DNA from: Macrostomum hystrix
Lineage: Eukaryota > Platyhelminthes > Macrostomidae
Direction: 5' to 3'
Assembly (NCBI GenBank): GCA_950097015.1
Contig: CATNEN010000033.1
Span: 62,001 to 126,000, forward strand
DNA: 64,000 nt
Below are positions 12,210 through 22,729 of this stretch, piece by piece; the stretch's first letter is position 1; each line of letters begins with the position of its first letter. Below the pieces are notes generated by a model. The model was not told the origin of the DNA, searched no databases, and worked only from the letters and a program-made list of their open reading frames with translations. The translations under genes and the position numbers were made by a program.

Positions 12210-13150
12210 CAAACAGGTGACACCATAGTCTATAGGGTGACACCCTAGTCTATCAGGTGACACCCTAGTCTATCAGGTGACATTTTAAGGTGCTCATTTT
12301 AAGTCAGGTGACATTTAAATCAGGTGACACCCTAGTCTATCAGGTCACACCCTAGTCTAACAGGTGACACCCTAGTCTATCAGGTCACACCCTAGTCTAA
12401 CAGGTGACACCCTAGACTATCAGGTGGCACCCTAGTCTAACAGGTGACACCCTAGACTATCAGGTCACACCCTAGTCTATCAGGTCACACCCTAGTCTAA
12501 CAGGTGACACCCTAGTCTAACAGGTGACACCCTAGACTATCAGGTCACACCCTAGTCTATCAGGTCACACCCTAGTCTAACAGGTGACACCCCAGTCTAT
12601 CGGGTGACACCCTAGTCTAACAGGTGACACCCTAGACTATCAGGTGACACCCTAGTCTAACAGGTGACACCCTAGACTATCAGGTGACACCCTAGTCTAA
12701 CAGGTGACACCCTAGACTATCAGGTGACACCCTAGACTATCAGGTGACACCCTAGACTATCAGGTGACACCCTAGACTATCAGGTGACACCCTAGTCTAA
12801 TAGCTGACACTCTAGTCTAATAGCTGACACTCTAGTCTAATAGCTGACACTCGAGTCTAATAGCTGACACTTTAGTCTAATAGCTGACACTCTAGTATAA
12901 TAGCTGACACTCTAGTCTAATAGCTGACACTATAGTCTAATAGCTGACACTCGAGTCTAATAGCTGACACTCGAGTCTAATAGCTGACACTCTAGTCTAA
13001 TAGCTGACACTCTAGTCTAATAGCTGACACTAGTCTAATAGCTGACACTAGTCTAATAGCTGACACTCTAGTCTAATAGCTGACACTAGTCTAATAGCTG
13101 ACACTCTAGTCTAATAGCTGACACTAGTCTAATAGCTGACACTATAGTCT
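12210..13150. repeat. Two adjoining 20-bp satellite families
   Basis: From about 12210 to 12800 the monomer is CAGGTGACACCCTAGTCTAT or its CTAA variant. From about 12800 to 13150 it becomes TAGCTGACACTCTAGTCTAA, some units shortened. The two are clearly related and switch abruptly. Confidence 0.92.
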
Positions 13151-13206
13151 ATCAATTGAAACCTGTTCAAAGTTCAACAAGTGATTCGTCCACAGCAAAC
13201 TTCGAA

Positions 13207-15352
13207 TCATCCGATCTTCTTCTCGTCTTCTGTGGCGTCGACCTCCTGTGGCAGCGCGCTGTCCAGCAGGGCATTCAGCCGGTTGACCAGGAGGCCGCAG
13301 ATGCCGATGCCCAGAGTCAGGTGTAGCAGGCAGGCGCCCAGCCTGACGCGGCTGTCCAATCCGGGTGTGAAATCGCCCAGTCCCACACTGCTCACCGACA
13401 CCATTGAGAAGTAGGCGCCGTCTGTCACCGACCAGCTCTCGGTGGCCGCGAACAGCAGGCCGCCCGCCAGGCTGTGACCTGCCAGCAGGGCTGCCGTAGT
13501 GCTCACTGGCAGGTCGTCGCCCACAGCTCCGCCGCCGCCGCTAAGCAGCTGAGCCGGCAGGCGGGAACGAAGGATTCTCTGAAGGCTGGCGCTGAGCCGA
13601 CCGGCGAACACCAGGAACAGCGGGATACCAGCCATGGCGTACAGGACGCTGAACCACTTGCCTGCCTGGCTGCTGGGGTGCGCGTGCCCGTAGCCTTGGG
13701 GATGGGAGAGAGAAAGCAATTCTATTTATAGACTGCATTCTTAAATTAGATCGTATTGATTCGATTGAATAGATTGTTTTGTTATTTAGTAAACACAGAA
13801 TACAGACACTGCGACTGCGACTAGGCAGATGTGAGCCGAGTGGGCACTGTCTATGGCCTGTCCCTCTTCCTTTTCCTCTCAATTTGCCCCCTCTTCCTCA
13901 CTTTCCTACTATTTCCTTCCCTTATTTATTGTCTTCTCACCCTATTCCTACTCCTCCCAGTCTATTCCTCTTCCTCTCACTCCATTCCCCTTCATGTCCG
14001 ATTGAGGTGTGAAATTTACACCACGCTGCGCGAGACAGGCACAACTGGGCAGCACTCGACTGCCGACTCAAATACGAGTACAACTCAGCTTAAGTCGGTG
14101 GGTAGGGGGGCGAGTGGGTCAGCGGCTAACGTCGCTGCCTCGCACTCCAAAGGACGCTAGTTCGATTCACCCTTTAAGTCACGATTGATTTCGGGACTTG
14201 CTGGGGGGTTTGGACAGTAGCGACCGGCGGAGGTGCACCATATTTCGTGCAATCAAAGCTTGAAATAATAGCTTCGCTCCTACCTTCTGTGTGCCTGTTC
14301 TGCGTTGTGTGAGTTGTGTGCGTTAGTGCTGGGGCGTGAGACCTTGCGGGAGGTGGCTGGAGGGCGGGTGTACACCGCCGCGCGCTTTCTGGACTTCCGT
14401 CAGCGCGATTGGATAAGTGTACACTCATCACCCGGCCCCCCCTGAGGACTGATTTCTTATCAGCCTTCCGCCCCGGCTTGGTCTGCTATGTGCGTGTGGG
14501 GCTGGGGTGGGGGGCACTGCTGCCTATTCTGGGTGCCTCCTGCCCTCCCCGGCTGGTCTGTGCTGCTGTGTGTGGTGCCTGCTCAGGGGAGGCGGCGCGA
14601 TGGGCGCAAAAGCGCCTAGTTCGCCGGTCTGGGGGCGTGCCGCTCCGTCGCTTGTGCGACAAGTGCCCCGGCCCCCCTGCAAATAGATAGAAATAGATAG
14701 ATAAGTCGGTGGGTGGTGGGTGTCTGGAGTGGGTGTGGGCTTTGGGTGTCTGGAGTGGGTGTGGGCTTTGGGTGTCTGGAGTGGGTGTGGGCTTTGGGTG
14801 TCTGGAGTGGGTGTGGGCTTTGGGTGTCTGGAGTGGGTGTGGGCTTTGGGTGTCTGGAGTGGGTGTGGGGGTGGGTGTCTGGGGTGGGTGTCTGGGGTTG
14901 GTGTTTACACCCAATCAGCGAGCTTCGATTGTAGACATAAGATAGACAAATCTGATTGATCGATAGGGCCCGGGTTGTTCTCAAATGGATCAGCGGCCGT
15001 CACCTATGGTGGTGTAGAGCGTGAAGCAGTACAGGAATGCGCTGTTGAAGTTCCATTCCAGCCGGGTCCTGTACTGCTGCCATTTGGCGATCTGCTTCCT
15101 TGAGGCCGCCACAAAGTCCTCCCTGGACACCAATTTGCTGGTACGGATCTCGTACAGTTTGTACAGAAAATTCTTGTCCACCTCGTCCGCTCTCAAGCCT
15201 CTCTGCTTTGGCGGCAGCTGGCTATTCTCCAGCTTCATCACAATCGCTGCTCCCAGACAGGTGTACACCAGCAGAATGCCTATCAGGCCGTGTAGACTGG
15301 CCAGGTTCTTCAGCACTAGAGCGATTGGACTAGAGCCGCTTTTAGAGGCCAT
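13207..15352 (-). CDS. Two-pore-domain potassium channel (K2P)
   Basis: K2P channels carry background potassium current as dimers, each subunit with four membrane helices and two pore loops. Exons 15004-15352 and 13207-13694 join across a phase-1 intron to give about 278 residues, short for this family. Helix 1 is LHGLIGILLVYTCLGAAIVM, followed by a long extracellular cap segment and pore loop 1 ending in TTIGYGH; the intron splits the filter glycine. Helix 2 is WFSVLYAMAGIPLFLVFAG. Pore loop 2 ends in SSVGLGDFTPG, the usual GLGD second filter, followed by helix 4. N and C termini are very short, so regulatory tails are minimal. The intron holds a SINE and a minisatellite. A subfamily cannot be given. 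Confidence 0.93.
14104..14701 (+). mobile_element. tRNA-derived SINE with 13-bp target-site duplication
   Basis: The element is flanked by the same 13 bases, TAAGTCGGTGGGT, at 14091-14103 and 14702-14714. Its head resembles a tRNA: an A-box-like region (CGAGTGGGTCAGCGGC) and a B-box-like GCTAGTTCGATTC about 45 bases later. A G/C-rich body of about 500 bp follows, and the 3' end is a short AAATAGATAG tail. This is the layout of a SINE copied by LINE machinery. It lies in the K2P intron, antisense to the gene. Confidence 0.8.
14712..14905. repeat. 26-bp minisatellite directly after the SINE
   Basis: About seven copies of GTGTCTGGAGTGGGTGTGGGCTTTGG. The array begins within the downstream target-site duplication of the SINE. 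Confidence 0.85.
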
Positions 15353-15399
15353 TTTGGTGCTGCAGAGTGACTTCCCTAGTGGGATATAATTCCTGTTGT

Positions 15400-15870
15400 G
15401 CCTAGAAGTGTCGCAGGAATCTCATTTTTATTGACGCAAAAATGGGAGCTGGATGGTAGGAAGAGAGGGTGGAAAAGAAGGGAAAGGGAGTGACCGGTTT
15501 CGTATTGGCGATGTACTTTAGCCAGTCTCCCCCGCGGTGCCACAGTCTGTTGTACACTGGCTAGGGCATCTAGCCTACCATTTGCCGACCGGTCCTCACG
15601 TTTGGCAAAGCCGCAACTGTCCGTTCGCTTCCCAAGTAAAATGATCCCCTCCCGAAGAAAAATGGCAGTGTTCCTTTTTCCTCACACGATTCCTGCATCT
15701 TAACTGGAGGTCTGGCCTTCTGTGTATTTGTTGCTTCATTATCTTCAGGCTGCTGGAATTAGACAGTTGGCGTAAATACTGCATAGGCTTATCAATCACA
15801 GCCAGTTCTAAGCTCTGATTTATCGAAAGGCGTTCCTAAAATTGCCAGAATAGTGAGAAGAAGAAACTAG
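15400..15870. other. Spacer upstream of the K2P gene
   Basis: Probable promoter region of the minus-strand K2P gene. No other gene signal seen. Confidence 0.4.
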
Positions 15871-15874
15871 CGAG

Positions 15875-17290
15875 AGAGAAATAATGGAGTGAGAGGAATA
15901 GAAAAAGGAGTGAGAAGAATAGTAAAGGAGTGAGAGGAATAGAAAAGGGAGTGAGAGGAATAGTAAAGGAGTGAGAGGAATAGAAAAAGGAGTGAGAGGA
16001 ATAGTAAAGGAGTGAGAGGAATAGTAAAGGAGTGAGAGGAATAGTAAAGGAGTGAGAGGAATAGGAATGGAGTGAGAGGAATAGAAAAAGGAGTGAGAGG
16101 AATAGAAAAATGTGTGAGTGGAATAGTAAAGGAGTGAGAGGAATAGAAAAAGGAGTGAGAGGAATAAGTAAAGGAGTGAGAGGAATAGTAAAGGAGTGAG
16201 AGGAATAGTAAAGGAGTGAGAGGAATAGTAAAGGAGTGAGAGGAATAGGAATGGAGTGAGAGGAATAGAAAAAGGAGTGAGAGGAATAGAAAAATGTGTG
16301 AGTGGAATAGTAAAGGAGTGAGAGGAATAGAAAAAGGAGTGAGAGGAATAGAAAAAGGAGTGAGAGGAATAGAAAAATGTGTGAGTGGAATAGTAAAGGA
16401 GTGAGAGGAATAGAAAAAGGAGTGAGAGGAATATAAAAAGGAGTGAGAGGAATAGAAAAAGGAGTGAGAGGAATAGAAAAAGGAGTGAGCGGAATAGGAA
16501 TAGAGTGAGAGGAATAGAAAAAGGACTGAGAGGAATAGAAAAAGGAGTGAGAGGAATAGAAAAAGGACTGAGAGGAATAGAAAAAGGAGTGAGAGGAATA
16601 GAAAAAGGAGTGAGCGGAATAGGAATAGAGTGAGAGGAATAGAAAAAGGACTGAGAGGAATAGAAAAAGGAGTGAAAGGAATAGAAAAAGGAGTGAGAGG
16701 AATAGAAAAAGGAGTGAGAGGAATAGAAAAAGGAGTTAGAGGAATATAAATGCAGTGAGAGGAATATGAATGCAGTGAGAGGAATATGAATGCAGTGAGA
16801 GGAATATGAATGCAGTGAGAGGAATATGAATGCAGTGAGAGGAATATAAATGCAGTGAGAGGAATAGGAATGCAGTGAGAGGAATAGGAATGCAGTGAGA
16901 GGAATATAAATACAGTGAGAGGAATATAAATGCAGTGAGAGGAAAAGTAAAGGAGTGAGAGGAATAGAAAAAGGAGTGAGAGGAAAAGTAAAGGAGTGAG
17001 AGGAATAGGAATAGAGTGAGAGGAATAGAAAAAGGTGTGAGTGGAATAGTAAAGGAGTGAGAGGAATGGTAAAGGAGTGAGAGGAATATAAATGCAGTGA
17101 GAGGAATATGAATGCAGTGAGAGGAATATGAATGCAGTGAGAGGAATATGAATGCAGTGAGAGGAATATAAATGCAGTGAGAGGAATATGAATGCAGTGA
17201 GAGGAATATGAATGCAGTGAGAGGAATATAAATGCAGTGAGAGTAATATAAATGCAGTGAGAGGAATAGGAATGCAGTGAGAAGGAGTGG
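15875..17290. repeat. Satellite array of GAATAG(A)n GGAGTGAGAG units
   Basis: Roughly 20-21 bp units of GGAATAGAAAAAGGAGTGAGA. Two main types alternate in blocks: GAATAGAAAAAGGAGTGAGAG and GAATATGAATGCAGTGAGAG. Long Ser/Leu/Phe-rich open frames on the minus strand follow from the repeat and are not genes. Confidence 0.93.
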
Positions 17291-17299
17291 GATAAGTGG

Positions 17300-18010
17300 A
17301 ACAGGAATCGAATGAGAGGAATAGGGTGAGAAAACTGGTATGGTTGACAGGAACATAAGGAAAGTGAGAAAGTGAGGTGAAGCATGAGAGGAACAGAAAA
17401 ATTCGGGAAGAGAAATTGAGCGAGGGGTAACAGTGAGGAAGATGAGAGGAATGGTAAGAAATGGAAAGGAATGGGAATTAATGGGTAAAAATCGATAAAA
17501 AAATGATGTAGATACGCCACAATCAGCTGACAGAGGTGAGTTCAGATGCAGTATTTGCGTACTATTAACAGGCTTCATGATTTAGCTCGTATTTTAGCCA
17601 AAACGCACGAATAAATGTCTTGAAGTCACGCAGAGCCGAACTAACTGCTTATCAATCTGGCCTAACCTGCTCAGCTGTCCCTCTATCTATCTGTGCTCAG
17701 CGAGGCGTATTACAATCGAAATGCAACCATTATCAATGTGAATCGTGTGTTATTTCTGTCCTTTGACTCCTACTGCCCGTTACTGTTATACTCGTATATA
17801 TACTGACTTTGCCTAGCTGGTCGCTTTTATGCTGATTCGGATTTAAACTAAGCTAAACAACTTCTTAAACTAGTAAATTCGCACTTTTTATTAAATCACA
17901 CATTCTGTGGAAGCAAACGAGAACGCGAAAAAAATTTTTCGAAGCACTGCCCATTCGATACTCAAACTAATGTTGCTGGTAAGTCTTCTTTGACATGGCC
18001 TTCTAAACTA
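17300..18010. other. Unique spacer
   Basis: Unique sequence. The only coding hint is ATGTTGCTG followed by GTAAGT at 17970-17985, discussed with the exon at 19594. Confidence 0.4.
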
Positions 18011-19801
18011 TTGAGTCGGACTGCTTGACCCCGTGTTTCAGGACTGCTTGACCCCGTGTTTCAGGACTGCTTGACCCCGTGTTTCAGGACTGCTTGACCC
18101 CGTGTTTCAGGACTGCTTGACCCCGTGTTTCAGGACTGCTTGACCCCGTGTTTCAGGACTGCTTGACCCCGTGTTTCAGGACTGCTTGACCCCGTGTTTC
18201 AGGACTGCTTGACCCCGTGTTTCAGGACTGCTTGACCCCGTGTTTCAGGACTGCTTGACCCCGTGTTTCAGGACTGCTTGACCCCGTGTTTCAGGACTGC
18301 TTGACCCCGTGTTTCAGGACTGCTTGACCCCGTGTTTCAGGACTGCTTGACCCCGTGTTTCAGGACTGCTTGACCCCGTGTTTCAGGACTGCTTGACCCC
18401 GTGTTTCAGGACTGCTTGACCCCGTGTTTCAGGACTGCTTGACCCCGTGTTTCAGGACTGCTTGATCCCGTGTTTCAGGACTGCTTGACCCCGTGTTTCA
18501 GGACTGCTTGACCCCGTGTTTCAGGACTGCTTGACCCCGTGTTTCAGGACTGCTTGACCCCGTGTTTCAGGACTGCTTGACCCCGTGTTTCAGGACTGCT
18601 TGACCCCGTGTTTCAGGACTGCTTGACCCCGTGTTTCAGGACTGCTTGACCCCGTGTTTCAGGACTGCTTGACCCCGTGTTTCAGGACTGCTTGACCCCG
18701 TGTTTCAGGACTGCTTGACCCCGTGTTTCAGGACTGCTTGACCCCGTGTTTCAGGACTGCTTGACCCAGTGTTTCAGGACTGCTTGACCCCGTGTTTCAG
18801 GACTGCTTGACCCCGTGTTTCAGGACTACTTGAACCAGTGCTTCAGGACTGTTTGCCCAAGTGTTTCAGGACTGTTTGCCCCGGTGTTTCAGGACTGTTT
18901 AACCAAGTGTTTCAGGACTGCTTGACCCAGTGTTTCAGGACTGCTTGACCCAGTGTTTCAGGACTGCTTGGCCCAGTGTTTCAGGACTGCTTGACCCAGT
19001 GTTTCAGGACTGCTTGGCCCAGTGTTTCAGGACTGTTTGCCCCGGTGTTTCAGGACTGTTTAACCAAGTGTTTCAGGACTGTTTAACCCAGTGTTTCAGG
19101 ACTGCTTGGCCCAGTGTTTCAGGACTGTTTAACCCTTAGGATTAGGGTTGTTTGCCCCAGTGTTTCATGACTATTTTACCAAGTGTTTCAGGACTGTTTG
19201 ACCCTGTGTTTCTGGGCTACTCGATTTATAACGTTAGGGTGTACTGGAAATAGGGCTAGTAAAGCTAGTACATTTAGGGCTACTATAGCTAGTACATTTA
19301 GGGCTACTAGAGCTAGTACCTACTAGAGCTAGTACATTTAGGGCTACTAGAGCTAGTACCTACTAGAGCTAGTACATTTAGGGCTACTAGAGCTAGTACC
19401 TACTAGAGCTAGTACATTTAGGGCTACTAGAGCTAGTACCTACTAGAGCTAGTACATTTAGGGCTGCTAGAGCTAGTACATTTAGGGCTGCTAGAGCTAG
19501 TGCATTTAGGGCTACTAGAGCTAGTACATTTAGGGCTGCTAGAGCTATTACATTTAGGGCTACTAGAGCTAGTCCACTTCGAACCTGCTGCAGTCGCCGC
19601 CAGCCACGGGCGCCTACAACCCGGACACTGGGCGGAAAATATCTCGCCTGCCGGCCTACATGGAGATCATTCGGGAGAGCGAACGACGGAAGATGCTAGC
19701 TTCGAATCGATCCCTGATGGACCGCTACTCCGCTTATGCCAGGCGCTGCAGCCGCTGGCTCCAGGAGTCCCTGGCGGCCAGGGTCGTCAGGAAGCGGCTG
19801 G
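17970..19801 (+). CDS. Putative partial gene: tiny first exon plus one coding exon
   Basis: A clearly coding exon lies at 19594-19801, between a CTGCTGCAG acceptor and a GTGAGC donor. It encodes a basic, Arg-rich stretch (AYNPDTGRKISRLPAY, then MEIIRESERRKMLASNRSLM and RYSAYARRCSRWLQESLAARV). A possible first exon, ATG TTG CTG with donor GTAAGT, lies at 17970-17978 and is in phase 0 with it. If so, two satellite arrays fill the intron. I found no convincing downstream exon before BOK. I do not recognise the protein. The exon is well supported; the first exon and the gene structure are guesses. Confidence 0.4.
18020..19220. repeat. 23-bp satellite with acceptor-like monomers
   Basis: About 50 copies of TGTTTCAGGACTGCTTGACCCCG. 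The first two thirds are nearly identical; the right third is variant (TTTGCCC, TTTAACC, GCTTGGCCC). Each unit contains TGTTTCAG, which matches a 3' splice site. Confidence 0.95.
19240..19575. repeat. GCTAGTACATTTAGGGCTACTAGA minisatellite
   Basis: A 24-bp unit, and a 40-bp compound unit containing GCTAGTACCTACTAGA, repeat up to the exon at 19594. Confidence 0.9.
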
Positions 19802-20087
19802 GTGAGCCGATGGGAAAACTTTCTGCTGGGATGGAAGGGGATACGGGAGGGGAGAAGAGGTGGGTGGAAGAGACTAGAAGTCAAAAGCAGACTTCAAAAA
19901 CTGCAAACGATCACCCGAGTTTTAAAAGCCATTCTTCCCTGTCGGCAACTGATCCTCAAGTCGATAAATTATTCTCACCCGGAGGAGGAGAGGAATAGGG
20001 GAGAACAGTTGATTATGGGGAGAGAAAAGAGAGAACGGGGCAATAAGAAATAAAGGTGATAGCAAAGGTAGACAGTAGCGTACTCAC

Positions 20088-20169
20088 AAGCTTGCTGCTC
20101 ACACAGCGGTTGAGCATGTCCACAAAGTCCGAGCGGCTGGTGTACAGGACGGGGCCGTCGGGACTCTGA
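20088..20169 (-). CDS. Orphan coding exon, minus strand
   Basis: An 82-nt exon has a good acceptor (TTCTAATTACAG) and donor (GTGAGT) on the minus strand. It reads SQSPDGPVLYTSRSDFVDML and then NRCVSSKL, in phase 0 at its 3' end. Partner exons were not found; upstream ones could lie beyond BOK. It may equally be a remnant of a larger gene. Protein not recognised. Confidence 0.4.
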
Positions 20170-20668
20170 CTGTAATTAGAAAATCAACAAACGCAGAAGG
20201 CATAAAAATGTGTTGCTGAAGGGGGTCCATTGTGCTGATGTAGTGCCGCACTCTCATTCCAAGCTCGAGTACTCAACTATACCTTCAAACACTGCTCAAT
20301 GGCTGCTCAGAATAGAGCAGAGAGGGAGTCAGGGTGTGGGTCGGACGAGGGGACACTGGCCTCGGAGGGGCTCTGGGCGCGGAGCAGCTGCGCCAACCCC
20401 TCCGCGCGTACCCTCGAGACCCGCCCAGCGTGGCGACGAAAATTTGCATGCCATGCTTATTCCGCCGCCAAGTCTGTGAAGAGAACAGCGAGAGAAAAAC
20501 TGGCAAAACTTTGAGAATTCGAAGAACCGGAGGAGAATTCGTTTTCGATTGTTTGTATGAACTTTCTGCTAACTTGCCCAAGCACAGAGATTGGGAGAGC
20601 TGTGGATTTAGGAGAGAGTGACAAACTGAGAGGAAAAGAGACCAGAGAGAGAGAGAGACAGACAGGCA

Positions 20669-21563
20669 ATGAAAGCCAGGCCGACGGACACTCTGCGATC
20701 AGTTCTGCGACGCCGTTTAACAGGCAGCAGCGTCGGAAGCGCCGGTCAGGCGGGCGACGCCGACGGTCCAGCCGAGCCGGACGGCCCCAGCCAGGAGGAG
20801 CTGGCGGAGGAGGGCCGCCGGCTCTGTCGCGACTATATTCGGCACCGGCTGCAGCGCAGCGGTGTCCTCACCCAGAAGCTAGCCGACTCGATGTCGGCCG
20901 ATGCTGCAGCAGCCGCCACAGCTAGCACCGCTGCCCAGACTTGCCAGGAGCTGCGTCTAGTCGGCGAGCACCTGGAGTCGATGTACCCGGATCTGTACAA
21001 GAATGTGCACAAGCAGCTGAACATCACCATGCACTCCGAAGAGGTGGTCAGGCGCACCTTCGGCATGTTCGCCGAGCAGTTGTGCAGCGGCGGCATTCAC
21101 TGGGGCAAAATTGTTGCGCTATTCGCAATGGCCGGAGCGTTCGCTGTCGACTGCGTCCAGCAGGGCCACCAGGAGTTTGTTGCGCGCATTGTGGACTGCT
21201 TTGGCAGCTTTGTGGCAACACGGCTGACGGACTGGCTCAGGAAACAGGGCGGCTGGGTCCTGGTGAGTCTCGGGCTGATGGGTACCTGCTAGTCCAGGAT
21301 TGTTGGGTACCCTGGCGTCAGTCCCGATCCTGTGAGCCGGGTCCATGGGTACCTGTGAGTCGCTCGCGGTCGATACGTACCCCTTATAGCGGGCTAATTG
21401 GTATGATTAGTATCGTGATTTAACAAATGCATCTCATGCACTGCAGCCTGAAGTGACTCGAGATGCGAAGCGCGAGAGCGACAGAACCTGGTTCTGGCTG
21501 ATGTTGTCGGTGGGTGCCCTGGTGCTGTTCGTCTCGACATTGCTTATTTCGGCATCGCTTTAA
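20669..21563 (+). CDS. BOK: Bcl-2 family protein, BOK type
   Basis: BOK is a pro-apoptotic Bcl-2 effector that permeabilises the outer mitochondrial membrane. Exons 20669-21262 and 21447-21563 join in phase 0 to give 236 residues. N-terminal LCRDYIRHRL matches BOK helix 1. The BH3-like segment is LRLVGEHLESMYP, then the BOK-like DLYKNVHKQLNITM. BH1 is GGIHWGKIVALFAMAGAFAV, followed by DCVQQGH, and BH2 is WLRKQGGW. The second exon encodes a C-terminal membrane anchor, WFWLMLSVGALVLFVSTLLI. The BH3 core reads G-E-H where most members have G-D-E. The first ~45 residues are low complexity. An AATAAA lies about 120 bases past the stop. Confidence 0.93.
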
Positions 21564-21569
21564 TCGGTG

Positions 21570-22720
21570 TCCAAGCTGAATCATTTTCACAGGCTTTCAG
21601 TAACTTTGAGTTCGGCTCAAATATACCACATTATTATAATATTTTTAATTTTCCTATACGATTCGTTCCTGTTGCTGATTTGCCCATAAATAAACGGATT
21701 TGACATGAAAAATGTGAAACACGCGTTCCGAATTTGTAATAGTTGCTGCAGCCTACATAAGGAGGCACATACAATAGCTTTAGAAAAGTAGTTTCTAGCT
21801 TTTATTTGCTAAGCGCTTCCCAAGCAAGGGGGTTCGATTTTGCTAGTCTATATACAAACCAATCATTCATAACTTCCCGTCGGTAGACTGAATAGGTTGC
21901 AAATGCACTAGATTGGCTGCAATTTTCAAATGGCGCATTCTGTTTTTTCGATTTTTACGCTCGTAATTTGGTCGTCTGAAATATTGCCACTTATCAAGGA
22001 ATTAAACAGCTAGATTGCTAAATAAATAATAATAATAATATAATTATATGGGCTGCATTAATAGTGAATGCATCGTTACATTAAAGTTGTACATTAAAGT
22101 TGTACATTAAAGTTGTACATTAAAGTTTTAAAGTTGTAAATTTGTACATTAACTTTAGTTACATTATGATGCATCGGTACTGATGGAATATAGCTCGTAA
22201 AAAACAATTCATCTCTCGTTCCTCTACCTCCCTTCTGCCTGTCCCAATAAGCAGTATTTGGGAGCATAGCAACCAAAGTGTACTTAGGGGCGATCGTACT
22301 CAAAGGAGACTACTCAGAAGAGACGGCCTGGCAACTGTGTCTAGAAAGATGAGTTCAGCTGTGTGCTCGTGTGGACTCAGTAAACACGGCCCGCTCACAA
22401 AACCAGGGAAAATTCCTGTCCAAATCTCAATCCAACACTTCATTTGCTGTCTCTCCACTCCCCGGCAGTCGGCCGCACCCTCCGCGCGGCCGGTGTGATT
22501 CACCTTAGCTGTGAACGGCGGGGAAGGAAAGTGGGATCTGGGAATCGGCCGTAGGCGGTGGGTGGGAAGACCGTGAGTTTGCAGTGAACGTACCTGATCA
22601 CTTCCTAGAGTCCTAGAATTTGAGTCTGTCTATCCCTGCATTTGCTATAAAATTGCCCAAAACAGCAAGACATTGCACCGGAGTTCATTCGTCACTGATC
22701 CGAGTGTCAACAGAAACCGC
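21570..22720. other. Intergenic spacer BOK-rhomboid
   Basis: AT-rich left part with an AATAAA near 21690 for BOK. A short run of TTAAAGTTGTACA repeats lies at 22082-22150. The right part, more G/C-rich, is likely the rhomboid promoter and 5' UTR. Confidence 0.4.
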
Positions 22721-22729
22721 AGCTGGTCC

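Noticed and set aside
14104-14180. Functional tRNA gene
   Set aside because: A and B box-like words exist but no full cloverleaf; target-site duplication and tail show it is a SINE head.
15820-17578. 566-codon Ser/Leu/Phe open frame, minus strand
   Set aside because: Follows entirely from the satellite monomer.
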